9,305 nucleotides of DNA from Yoonia sp. (lineage in GTDB: Bacteria; Pseudomonadota; Alphaproteobacteria; Rhodobacterales; Rhodobacteraceae), in contig JAPKCP010000125.1 of NCBI GenBank assembly GCA_028822885.1, forward strand, positions 1-9,305. Direction: 5' to 3'. The translations under genes and the position numbers were made by a program. Positions within the stretch are counted from its first letter, which is position 1; each line of letters starts with the position of its first letter. This document shows, piece after piece, positions 1 through 6,876 of the stretch. The notes under the pieces are model-generated. The model made no database searches and had not been told where the DNA came from. It was given only the letters and a program-made list of their open reading frames with translations.

Positions 1-15
1 AGTAAAGTAAGCGGC

Positions 16-46
16 GTCTGCGGGACGCGAAGTAAGCCCCGCAGAC
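16..46 (-). terminator. Hairpin after iolG, possible terminator of the iolDCBJG operon
   Basis: GTCTGCGGG (16-24) pairs perfectly with CCCGCAGAC (38-46), giving a 9-bp GC-rich stem with a 13-nt loop. It starts 4 nt after the iolG stop codon. On the minus strand the stem is followed by GCCGCTTACTTTACT, which is only moderately T-rich, so this is not a textbook intrinsic terminator. It may instead protect the 3' end of the mRNA or work with Rho. The stem is seen directly; the role is inferred. Confidence 0.55.
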
Positions 47-50
47 AAGA

Positions 51-1037
51 TTAAATAGCGACAGGCTTGCCGGTTTGGCAGCTTTCAGTCGCAGCATCTG
101 CTAGCATTTGAGCCTTTAAGCCGTCATAAATTGTGGGGGTCACAGCCACCCCGTCATTCAGACACGCCACAAAATGCTCCATCTCGCGGCGATACGCACT
201 TTCATACCGCTCAAGAAAGAAGTTGAGCGTTGGGGCGCGGCGATACCCAGCCTCAGTCGCAACCTCAACGGTGTTCTCAAGATGGTTCTCAGCGCGGAGC
301 ATCCCCTTTGCGCCATGCACTTCGATCCGCTGATCATAGCCGTAGGATGCACGCCGTGAATTACTGATCTGGCAGATTTTGCCCGACGCAGTTTTCAGCA
401 TGACACCGGCAGTATCCACATCACCAGCCTCGCCAATGGCAGAGTCTACCAATGCAGACCCGTAAGCGACCACCTCAACCGGGTCCTCGCCCAACAGGAA
501 ACGCGCCATATCAAGGTCATGGATCATCATGTCGCGAAAGATGCCGCCGGATGATTTGATATAGGACAATGGGGGTGGGGACGGATCGCGCGACAGGATC
601 GTCACCAACTCAACATCACCAATTTCACCCGCTGATATCCTTGTTTGGACATTGGCAAAACTAGGGTCAAAGCGGCGGTTAAAGGCAGTCATGAATGCCA
701 CGCCTGTCTCTTCAACGACAGCGATTAATTCACGAATACGGCCAGCAGACATGTCTACAGGCTTTTCACAAAAGATGGCTTTGCCAGCCTTTGCCGCAGC
801 CATAATCAGACCGTAATGTGTGTCGGTTGGGGTGCCAACCACAACGGCGTCCACATCATCAGACGCCATAATCGCGTCGTTGTCGCGTACTTCAGCGCCA
901 AGTGAGTGAGCCAAGGTCTGTGCGGTTTCAGGGAAGAAATCGGACACAGCGGTCACGCTGGCGTTTTCCATGCCGCGCACAGTGCGGGCGTGAACCTGAC
1001 CGATGCGCCCAGCGCCCAGTAATGCAAGTCGTATCAT
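51..1037 (-). CDS. iolG: Inositol 2-dehydrogenase IolG (Gfo/Idh/MocA family)
   Basis: This 328-aa cytoplasmic enzyme probably oxidises myo-inositol to scyllo-inosose (2-keto-myo-inositol) with NAD+, the first step of inositol breakdown. The N-terminal Rossmann fold opens with GAGRIGQVH (residues 8-16). EKP (91-93) carries the catalytic lysine K92. The segment GGIFRDMMIHDLD (164-176) provides D169 and H173, spaced as in the Lys-Asp-His triad of Bacillus subtilis IolG. Length and motif positions fit IolG, so the ATG at 1037 is preferred. An AAGGG Shine-Dalgarno sits 8 nt upstream, inside the end of the aldolase gene, whose stop is only 4 nt away, so translation is probably coupled. It is the last gene of the minus-strand operon. 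Related dehydrogenases for other inositol isomers share these motifs, so substrate preference is inferred from context. Confidence 0.88.
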   Translation of the reverse strand: MIRLALLGAGRIGQVHARTVRGMENASVTAVSDFFPETAQTLAHSLGAEVRDNDAIMASDDVDAVVVGTPTDTHYGLIMAAAKAGKAIFCEKPVDMSAGRIRELIAVVEETGVAFMTAFNRRFDPSFANVQTRISAGEIGDVELVTILSRDPSPPPLSYIKSSGGIFRDMMIHDLDMARFLLGEDPVEVVAYGSALVDSAIGEAGDVDTAGVMLKTASGKICQISNSRRASYGYDQRIEVHGAKGMLRAENHLENTVEVATEAGYRRAPTLNFFLERYESAYRREMEHFVACLNDGVAVTPTIYDGLKAQMLADAATESCQTGKPVAI

Positions 1038-1041
1038 ATTG

Positions 1042-1884
1042 TCAGCCCTTCATATTGGGTGCAGAAAACGCCCGTAAAACTTGCATTGCAGCAGCCTGCA
1101 CGGGGTCATGGGTTTCTTTTAGGATGGTATTGCGGTCAAATCTGTCTAGGTCTGCGTTCACAGCTGTACGCAACGCAGCACCGAATGCCATGCGCAACTC
1201 AGTGCCGATGTTAAATTTACACACATGCGATGTCGTTGCCAGAAGTGTGCGTTGATCAATGGGAACCCCTGATCCGCCGTGTATGACCAGTGGAACAGTC
1301 GTCAAAGCTTCAATCGTCTTGATACGATCCAGATCAAGCCCGCCTGACTTGTCCTGCTGCAAATGCACGTTACCTACTGACACTGCCATCGCATCCACAC
1401 CCGTTTCGGCTGCGAAAATCGCTGCTTCTTCAGGATCAGTACCGGCTGAGGCCTCACCGTTGTCGTACCCGACAAACCCGATCTCACCCTCGCAAGAAAT
1501 CCCGGCGGTGTGGGCCATGTCCGCGATCTTTTTTGTTTCCGTGATATTATCTTTCAACGCCTTGCGGGAGCCGTCAAACATCAAAGATGTAAACCCGCTA
1601 TCCAACGCCTCAGAACAGTCATCATAGGTGTAGCCGTGATCCAAATGGGCAACGACAGGCACTGAAGCAGCCTCTGCCAAATGGCGGAACATTTTCCCCA
1701 AGATCGGGAGCGGCGTATGCTCGCGGCACCCGGGGCCAGCTTGCAAGATCAGTGGGCACCCAAGCGCCTCAGCGGCGGCGATATAGGCGCGCATATCCTC
1801 CCAACCAAGTGTGACCAGACCGCCAACAGCGTAGCCATTTTTGAGAGCCGGTTGCAGGACGTCTTTAAGAGTGACGAGGGGCAT
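1042..1884 (-). CDS. iolJ: Class II aldolase, IolJ-like (DKG-phosphate aldolase)
   Basis: This 280-aa zinc aldolase belongs to the GatY/KbaY/FbaA/IolJ family. In this setting it probably splits 2-deoxy-5-keto-D-gluconate 6-phosphate into DHAP and malonate semialdehyde. VVAHLDHG (77-84) gives catalytic D82 and zinc ligand H83, GEIG (133-136) is conserved, H174 lies in VSVGNVH, and H202 lies in VIHGGSGVP; the last two are the remaining family zinc histidines. AGGA, 6 nt before the ATG, is a good ribosome binding site. The gene follows iolB after an 89-nt gap with a repeat and is 4 nt from iolG. The family also includes fructose-1,6-bisphosphate and tagatose-bisphosphate aldolases; sequence alone does not exclude these. 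The IolJ assignment rests on position and on the lack of a fused aldolase domain in IolC. Confidence 0.8.
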   Translation of the reverse strand: MPLVTLKDVLQPALKNGYAVGGLVTLGWEDMRAYIAAAEALGCPLILQAGPGCREHTPLPILGKMFRHLAEAASVPVVAHLDHGYTYDDCSEALDSGFTSLMFDGSRKALKDNITETKKIADMAHTAGISCEGEIGFVGYDNGEASAGTDPEEAAIFAAETGVDAMAVSVGNVHLQQDKSGGLDLDRIKTIEALTTVPLVIHGGSGVPIDQRTLLATTSHVCKFNIGTELRMAFGAALRTAVNADLDRFDRNTILKETHDPVQAAAMQVLRAFSAPNMKG

Positions 1885-1922
1885 GCGTGTTCCTTAAGTG
1901 GTGCGCTTGCTGGAGGGTTTGA

Positions 1923-1959
1923 GAGCCTCCGGCGGGGATTTAGAAAGAACCAAAGAAGC
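1923..1959 (-). repeat. Dispersed post-stop repeat, copy A (iolB-iolJ gap)
   Basis: This 37-nt stretch matches 9023-9059 in inverted orientation at 35 of 37 positions. The conserved core on the plus strand is GCCTCCGGCGGGGATTTAG, followed by an A/G-rich tail. Read in the direction of transcription, it lies 14 nt after the iolB stop codon. It occupies much of the 89-nt gap at 1885-1973. At its iolJ-side edge, GGAGG (1912-1916) and CCTCC (1926-1930) can form a 5-bp hairpin. It may affect mRNA processing or partial termination between iolB and iolJ; this is inferred. No coding potential is seen. Confidence 0.8.
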
Positions 1960-1973
1960 CAGAAAGGTGTAGC

Positions 1974-2816
1974 TTACTTGAATTTCGCGATCATGTCTTT
2001 GATGCCCGGAATGGTTTCCAGCTGATCTGCGTGTGATGGTTGAAAATACTGCACGAGGCTACGCTGAGATAGACCACCAAGGATGGTGAAATAATACATT
2101 TCATAGCCCGGGAGAACGGCGCAAGGATGATAGCCAGAGTCGAGGCAAATCGTGGACCCATCAACGAGATGATACGCATCGCCCGCTTTTCCGTCTTCGC
2201 GCTGAAGCATTTGCACACCAGAGCCATGGTTCGGTTTGAAGCGGAAATTGTAGGTCTCATCGTGACGTGTCTCTAGCGGCAGGCGATCGGTGTCATGCTT
2301 GTGAGATGGGAAACCTGACCAGCCACCGGCACCAACCGTGAACAGTTCAGACACCAGTAGGCGTCCAACCTTGTCGTGGTATTTCGTGCCGAGGATGTGC
2401 TTGATCTTACGGTGCGTTTTTGTGTCGTCAGAGCCGTATTGGATTTTGTCGAGCTCATCTGCACGGACTGCAAACGCGTCGAGCACTTTGTCGTAGCGGG
2501 CCCCAGCGATGAACACTTCTGCCTCATCTGATGTGCAAACCATTGTGGCTTTGGCGGCTGTTGGGACGTAAACGCCTTCTGGCTCGCCGTCCCAAACGTC
2601 CACAGTACGTAGGCCAAGGCCGTTGCATTTGAAACCTTCAATATCGATGTCGAGGGTCCCGGTGGCAGGGACGATGCACGTCTCATAGCCTGGCACCATA
2701 TATTCGAACGCCTGACCCTTTTTCAGCTTCACAATGTTGAAGTAGTTCAGCGGCACTGTCGCGTCATCCACATCCACAATTGGCTTATTTTCGTTATCAA
2801 ATGGAGCGATATGCAT
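1974..2816 (-). CDS. iolB: 5-deoxy-glucuronate isomerase IolB
   Basis: This 280-aa protein is of the KduI/IolB bicupin family and is slightly longer than the B. subtilis enzyme (about 271 aa). It isomerises 5-deoxy-D-glucuronate to 2-deoxy-5-keto-D-gluconate, the product of IolD and substrate of IolC respectively. The C-terminal cupin carries the metal-site region SGFPSHKHD (167-175), followed by the family signature RHDETYNFRFKP (184-195) and a further conserved block SGYHPCAVLPGYEMYYF (227-243). H172, H174 and E187 are probable metal ligands. An AAGGA ribosome binding site lies 8 nt before the ATG, and the iolC stop is only 5 nt upstream, so the two are cotranscribed. No signal peptide or membrane segment is seen; it acts in the cytoplasm. 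Confidence 0.93.
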   Translation of the reverse strand: MHIAPFDNENKPIVDVDDATVPLNYFNIVKLKKGQAFEYMVPGYETCIVPATGTLDIDIEGFKCNGLGLRTVDVWDGEPEGVYVPTAAKATMVCTSDEAEVFIAGARYDKVLDAFAVRADELDKIQYGSDDTKTHRKIKHILGTKYHDKVGRLLVSELFTVGAGGWSGFPSHKHDTDRLPLETRHDETYNFRFKPNHGSGVQMLQREDGKAGDAYHLVDGSTICLDSGYHPCAVLPGYEMYYFTILGGLSQRSLVQYFQPSHADQLETIPGIKDMIAKFK

Positions 2817-2821
2817 GTCGC

Positions 2822-3811
2822 TTATCCTTCTTGGGCCGGGATAGAGGGTCCGGGGTGTGTATTCAAAAATTCAGTGAGATCAGCAGGGTAGGGCATCGCA
2901 GGCGCGCATCCCGGTTTGCCCACGACGATGGCCGCACAGGCAGAACCGCGCAAGACCGCCTCTTCCAGATCGCACCCATCCGCGATTGATGACAGCATTC
3001 CCGCCATGAAACTATCGCCAGCGCCGGTTGGCTTCAGCGCCGTTACATTATAAATGCCAGTGCGAATTTCGCTGTCTTTGGTGATGGTGATCGCGCCATG
3101 CTCGCCCATTTTATAGACAACAATGCTGGCCGTCGTTCTGGCCAATTCGCGTGCCTTTTCGAGGCCTTTTTCGATGCCACCAGCCATAAAGCCGAACTCT
3201 TCATCGTTGCCGACGATCACATCAGACAACGCACCTGCGCGGGACAACACGTCTGCCGCGACTTCTGGGGATGGCCAACTATAGGGCCGATAATCGACGT
3301 CAAAGATAATCGGCAGACCAGCCTTGCGGGCTAGATCGAAGGCAGTGAATGCCGCTGTGCGCGACGGTTCTGCGGCGAATACCGTGCCTGCTGTGACCAA
3401 TGCGCCAAAGCGGCTATAGTCGACTGCTTGGGCGTCTGCCACTGTCATCTCAAAGTCGGCGGCGCCGTTGCGATAGATCACCGATTGGTGGCCAACAACG
3501 CGGGATTCGTACAGCGCGAGGGAATTGCGGGCCTCACCACCGACCGTTTTCACATAGGTATCATCGACGCCATATTTGCGCAGCATCCGCTGGCAGGATC
3601 GGCCCACGGCATCGTCTGACACGCATGTTACAAGGGCGGATTTCCCACCCAGCTTCACGATCCCGGCGGCGATATTGGCAGATGATCCGCCCATATCGAC
3701 GGACAACGATGTGGCCTCTTCGACTCCAACGCCAACGTCTGGAAACAGGTCCATTCCGACCCGACCCACAACTACAAAGTCGTTGCGTTTGATCCCCGCT
3801 ATCACATCCAT
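2822..3811 (-). CDS. iolC: 5-dehydro-2-deoxygluconokinase IolC (PfkB family)
   Basis: This 329-aa PfkB/ribokinase-fold enzyme phosphorylates 2-deoxy-5-keto-D-gluconate at C6 using ATP. GRVGMDLFPDVG (16-27) and GGSSANIA (41-48) form the substrate side. PTGAGDSFMAG (261-271) is the PfkB signature 2, with anion-hole residues and catalytic base D266. The start chosen is the ATG at 3811, just 1 nt after the iolD stop (TGA-T-ATG), with AAGGG about 9 nt upstream. A longer reading frame up to 3943 only adds residues overlapping the iolD 3' end that look unlike a kinase N-terminus. The protein ends after the kinase domain: it lacks the C-terminal DUF2090 aldolase-like domain fused to IolC in many proteobacteria, which fits the separate aldolase gene downstream. 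Confidence 0.93.
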   Translation of the reverse strand: MDVIAGIKRNDFVVVGRVGMDLFPDVGVGVEEATSLSVDMGGSSANIAAGIVKLGGKSALVTCVSDDAVGRSCQRMLRKYGVDDTYVKTVGGEARNSLALYESRVVGHQSVIYRNGAADFEMTVADAQAVDYSRFGALVTAGTVFAAEPSRTAAFTAFDLARKAGLPIIFDVDYRPYSWPSPEVAADVLSRAGALSDVIVGNDEEFGFMAGGIEKGLEKARELARTTASIVVYKMGEHGAITITKDSEIRTGIYNVTALKPTGAGDSFMAGMLSSIADGCDLEEAVLRGSACAAIVVGKPGCAPAMPYPADLTEFLNTHPGPSIPAQEG

Positions 3812-3812
3812 A

Positions 3813-5675
3813 TCAGACGCCCTTCCGCTGTTTGGAGCGTGAGGATTCCCAATCGACATGTGCATCGCGGACCTTGTCCGACGTTGTGATATGCGGCGTG
3901 CCGACTTCCCACCATGTGTGGCCTTCAGTCGTCCAGCCTTCATAGGGATCGACGTTCATCACGATGACGCTGGTGTTTGTCGCGGCCTTCGCACGCACAA
4001 ACGCTTCTGCCAATTCAGCAGGGCTCGACACAGTTTCGGCGTTGGCTCCCATCGCGCGGGCATGGGCCTCAAAATCAACCCTTACTTGGTTAACAGCGGT
4101 TGGAGTATCCGCAATCAGGTTATTAAAGCTCTCGTTGCCAGTGTTGTTTTGCAGCTTGTTGATGACGGCAAAGCCACCGTTATCCAGCACACAAACGATC
4201 ATCTTCTTACCTGTCAAAACGGCAGAGTAGATGTCGGAATTCATCAGCATATAGGACCCGTCACCCGTAAAGATCACGGTATCATTGTCGGGTTCGTTTT
4301 CAGCCTGCGCAATTCTTGCACCCCAGCCACCAGCGATCTCGTAGCCCATGCAAGAGAACCCGAATTCAACATCCACAGTCCCAATATCAAGCGTGCGCCA
4401 GTTGGCTGTCACTTCAGCAGGCAACCCGCCAGCGGCGGCAACAACCCTGTCGCGCGGCTCCATCAACGCATTCACGACGCCAATCGCTTGGGCGTATGAA
4501 TTTGGACGATTCCCCGGTTTCACGTTTTCTGCGACATAGGCGTCCCATTTGGTGCGCTCGCCTTGGGCAAAGGCTTTCCACGCGTCTGGCGCTTTGTAAT
4601 CGCAAGCCATTGCAGTCAAAGATAACTTCGCATCCCCAACCACAGTCATCGACATGTGTTTCGCGGCATCATGACGCCCAACATTCACGCCAACGATCTT
4701 TGCGTCATGGGCAAACGCAGTCCACGATCCAGTTGTGAAATCCTGCATCCGCGTCCCGACAGCCAAAATAACATCAGCCTTCTCAGCCACGCTATTTGCG
4801 CTATCTGACCCAGTCACGCCAAGTGGCCCGCAGTTCAGGGGATGGGTGGCAAGCATATTTGCACGGCCTGCAATTGTCTCAACGACAGGAATTCCGGTCG
4901 CTTCGGCAAAGGCGGTTAATTCAGCGACAGCGCCCGAATACTGAATACCGCCGCCTGCAATAATCATTGGTCTCTTGGCAGCCTTCAACAAGGCCACTGC
5001 GTCAGCAACCTCCGCCACATCTGGTGCCTGACGCCGGATGCGATGCACCCGCTTATCGAAGAACGACAGTGGATAATCATACGTCCACCCTTGGACGTCT
5101 TGTGGCAAGCCAATGAACGCAGGACCGCAATCAGCCGGGTCCAACATGGTATTCAACGCAGCAGGCAACGAATTAATAACCTGAGCCGGATGCGTGATCC
5201 GATCCCAAAACCGGGACACAGCTTTGAACGCGTCATTCACGCCAAGCGTTGGGTTTCCAAAATGCTCTAGCTGTTGCAAAACTGGGTCGGGCAGGCGGGT
5301 TAAAAACGTATCGCCACACAGCATCAACATCGGCAATCGGTTCGCATGGGCCAAGGCTGCAGCGGTTAACAAGTTTGCAGTACCGGGACCAGCCGAGGCT
5401 GACGCGAACATGAACCGACGCCGTAAATGGTACTTTGCATAGGCAGCCGCCGCAAACCCCATTCCTTGTTCATTCTGTCCACGATAAACCGGAAGTTCAT
5501 CGCGGTGATTATACAACGCTTCACCCAAACAGGTGACGTTCCCGTGCCCAAAGATGCCAAAGCCACCCCCGCAGACACGGGTCTCAACCCCGTCGATTTC
5601 GATATATTGCGCTGCAAGCCAGCGGATGATGGCTTGGGCAGTGGTGAGGGTCACGGTGTTGTTTTCGGTAGTCAT
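3813..5675 (-). CDS. iolD: 3D-(3,5/4)-trihydroxycyclohexane-1,2-dione hydrolase IolD (ThDP enzyme)
   Basis: This 620-aa thiamine diphosphate enzyme of the acetolactate synthase/pyruvate oxidase superfamily hydrolytically opens the ring of the diketone made by inosose dehydratase, giving 5-deoxy-D-glucuronate. The N-terminal pyrimidine-binding domain contains IFGHGNV (41-47), typical of IolD, and the ThDP-activating glutamate E69 in RGQNEQGMGFAAAAYA (65-80). A central domain spans roughly 220-360. The C-terminal PP domain holds GDGSYMLMNSD (471-481) with N499 in LDNGGF, the GDG-to-N metal/ThDP motif. The ATG at 5675 gives an N-terminus (LTTAQAIIRWLAAQYIEIDG) that matches my memory of the Bacillus protein. 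It is the first gene of the minus-strand operon, read from the divergent operator region, and abuts iolC by 1 nt. Ribosome binding site is weak (GGGCG). Confidence 0.95.
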   Translation of the reverse strand: MTTENNTVTLTTAQAIIRWLAAQYIEIDGVETRVCGGGFGIFGHGNVTCLGEALYNHRDELPVYRGQNEQGMGFAAAAYAKYHLRRRFMFASASAGPGTANLLTAAALAHANRLPMLMLCGDTFLTRLPDPVLQQLEHFGNPTLGVNDAFKAVSRFWDRITHPAQVINSLPAALNTMLDPADCGPAFIGLPQDVQGWTYDYPLSFFDKRVHRIRRQAPDVAEVADAVALLKAAKRPMIIAGGGIQYSGAVAELTAFAEATGIPVVETIAGRANMLATHPLNCGPLGVTGSDSANSVAEKADVILAVGTRMQDFTTGSWTAFAHDAKIVGVNVGRHDAAKHMSMTVVGDAKLSLTAMACDYKAPDAWKAFAQGERTKWDAYVAENVKPGNRPNSYAQAIGVVNALMEPRDRVVAAAGGLPAEVTANWRTLDIGTVDVEFGFSCMGYEIAGGWGARIAQAENEPDNDTVIFTGDGSYMLMNSDIYSAVLTGKKMIVCVLDNGGFAVINKLQNNTGNESFNNLIADTPTAVNQVRVDFEAHARAMGANAETVSSPAELAEAFVRAKAATNTSVIVMNVDPYEGWTTEGHTWWEVGTPHITTSDKVRDAHVDWESSRSKQRKGV

Positions 5676-5707
5676 GCGTTTCGCCCATTGACGGTCATTC
5701 GATTCCT

Positions 5708-5735
5708 AGGTTACTCATTTTGCAACCGGTTGCAA
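5708..5735 (-). promoter_or_regulatory. Possible promoter of the iolDCBJG operon
   Basis: On the minus strand, TTGCAA (plus 5730-5735) could act as a -35 element, with TAACCT (plus 5708-5713) as a -10 element 16 nt away. That would place the transcript start near 5700, about 25 nt before the iolD ATG. Matches to consensus are weak (4/6 and 3/6). The palindrome covers the -35 arm and much of the spacer, which would suit repression by steric block. Confidence 0.35.
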
Positions 5736-5736
5736 A
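5719..5736. promoter_or_regulatory. 18-bp perfect palindrome, LacI-type operator
   Basis: TTTGCAACCGGTTGCAAA is a perfect 18-bp inverted repeat in the 83-bp gap between divergent iolD and the plus-strand dehydrogenase gene. Even-length symmetry around a central CG with TTGCAA arms is the usual form of LacI/GalR-family operators. It lies 22 bp from the plus-strand ATG and 43 bp from the iolD ATG, so one bound repressor could control both arms, presumably relieved by an inositol-derived ligand. The regulator gene is not in this window. The palindrome is directly seen; the family assignment is by motif form. Confidence 0.8.
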
Positions 5737-5748
5737 CCGTATTTTGAT
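5720..5748 (+). promoter_or_regulatory. Possible promoter of the plus-strand dehydrogenase operon
   Basis: TTGCAA (5720-5725) and TTTGAT (5743-5748) are spaced by 17 nt and could serve as -35 and -10 elements; TATTTT (5740-5745) is an alternative -10. Either would start transcription only a few bases before the ATG at 5759, leaving a very short leader. GGGA (5749-5752) could be a ribosome binding site only if transcription begins further upstream. The call is weak. Confidence 0.3.
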
Positions 5749-5758
5749 GGGATGTGCT

Positions 5759-6862
5759 ATGACACAAATTGGGATCGGCATTGTCGGCGGCGGCTACATG
5801 GGCAAAGCGCATGCTGTGGCACATTCTGCGGTTGGTGCATTGTTTGATACAGCACTGCGGCCACGGCTTGAAATGGTCTGTGCAACGAACGACGTATCCG
5901 CTGAAAAATACCGCAAAGCCTATGGTTTTCAACGGGCTACGTCTGATTGGAAAATGCTGGTAATGGACGAAAAGGTTGAGGCCATCGTCATCGCCTCGCC
6001 GCAGTCCACACACCGTGAAATAGCAGAGCTTGCATTCACACTAGGTAAACCCGTCTTCTGTGAAAAGCCGCTTGGCCGCGACGTTGCAGACAGCCGTGCA
6101 ATGGCAGCCGCCGCTGAAAAAGCTGGCGCCATAAACATGAGCGGTTTCAACTACATCCGCACACCAGCCAGCCAATACGTCAAACAATTGCTAGACGATG
6201 GAATCATCGGTGAAATCACCGGATTTCGCGGCGAACATACCGAAGATTTCATGGCTGATCCGTCCGAGCCCGCAACTTGGCGGACGCAAGGCGATGCAAA
6301 TGGCTGTATGGGCGATCTCGCGCCACACCCAATTAACTGCGCGCTGCGCCTAATGGGGCCAATCGACAGGCTCATCGCTGAGGTCGAAACCGTCTACAAA
6401 ACCCGCCTGGGCGGTGAAGTCACCAACGACGACCATGCGCAAATCATGTGCCGATTCGCGTCGGGCATCCTTGGGTCGATCTATGTCAGCCGTGTCGCGA
6501 CGGGCAAAAAGATGGGCTATTCCTACGAGATCACAGGGTCCAAAGGGGCGATCCGCTTTGATGGTGAAGACCAAAATGCGGTCCACCTTTACAAAATGGA
6601 CGGGCCAGAGGCGCAACGCGGCTTTACCAAAATCCTAACGGGTCCAGCGCACCCTGATTACAAACCTTTCTGCCTCGGCCCTGGTCATGGGACGGGTTAC
6701 CAAGACCAAATCACCATCGAGGCCAAGGATTTCCTGACCGCAATCCACACTGGTAAGAATATCTGGCCAACATTCCGTGATGGAATGGAGGTCAACCAAA
6801 TCGTAGCTGCGTCGCTCGCCTCTTCGAAGGCAAAGACTTGGCTCAACGTCACCGACTTCTGA
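5759..6862 (+). CDS. Gfo/Idh/MocA family dehydrogenase, probable cyclitol dehydrogenase
   Basis: This 367-aa NAD(P)-dependent oxidoreductase has a Rossmann start IGIVGGGYMGKAH (6-18), the catalytic-lysine motif CEKPLG (101-106, K103), and GCMGDLAPHPIN (182-193) supplying D186 and H190, so the Lys-Asp-His set of inositol dehydrogenases is intact. It is about 40 residues longer than the IolG in the window and is a clear paralogue rather than a duplicate. It heads the plus-strand operon, 14 nt before the iolE-like gene. Probable roles are oxidation of scyllo-inositol or another isomer, or interconversion of an inosose. The ATG at 5759 is preferred over an in-frame TTG at 5720, which lies within the operator. 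GGGA, 6 nt upstream, is a modest ribosome binding site. Exact substrate cannot be told from sequence. Confidence 0.85.
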   Translation: MTQIGIGIVGGGYMGKAHAVAHSAVGALFDTALRPRLEMVCATNDVSAEKYRKAYGFQRATSDWKMLVMDEKVEAIVIASPQSTHREIAELAFTLGKPVFCEKPLGRDVADSRAMAAAAEKAGAINMSGFNYIRTPASQYVKQLLDDGIIGEITGFRGEHTEDFMADPSEPATWRTQGDANGCMGDLAPHPINCALRLMGPIDRLIAEVETVYKTRLGGEVTNDDHAQIMCRFASGILGSIYVSRVATGKKMGYSYEITGSKGAIRFDGEDQNAVHLYKMDGPEAQRGFTKILTGPAHPDYKPFCLGPGHGTGYQDQITIEAKDFLTAIHTGKNIWPTFRDGMEVNQIVAASLASSKAKTWLNVTDF

Positions 6863-6876
6863 AGAAAGCGACAGTC

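Noticed and set aside
1..46. Repeated GTAAGC motifs near the left edge as a possible repeat array
   Set aside because: Only short, irregular copies are visible; the hairpin explains most of the symmetry and the window ends there.
1841..1858. Second operator-like site (CCGGTTGCA) near the iolJ start
   Set aside because: Only 12 of 18 positions match the palindrome and the left half-site is absent; it is explained by iolJ coding sequence.
3812..3943. Longer iolC reading frame starting at 3943
   Set aside because: It overlaps iolD by over 130 nt, adds a basic tail unlike PfkB kinases, and the ATG at 3811 has a good ribosome binding site and a perfect family N-terminus.
3858..4499. 213-aa open frame opposite iolD
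   Set aside because: It lies entirely over conserved IolD coding sequence, shows no recognisable domain and has no clear ribosome binding site; it is a shadow frame.
5720..5758. Upstream TTG start for the first plus-strand dehydrogenase
   Set aside because: It falls inside the palindromic operator and probable promoter; the ATG at 5759 opens directly on the Rossmann fold.
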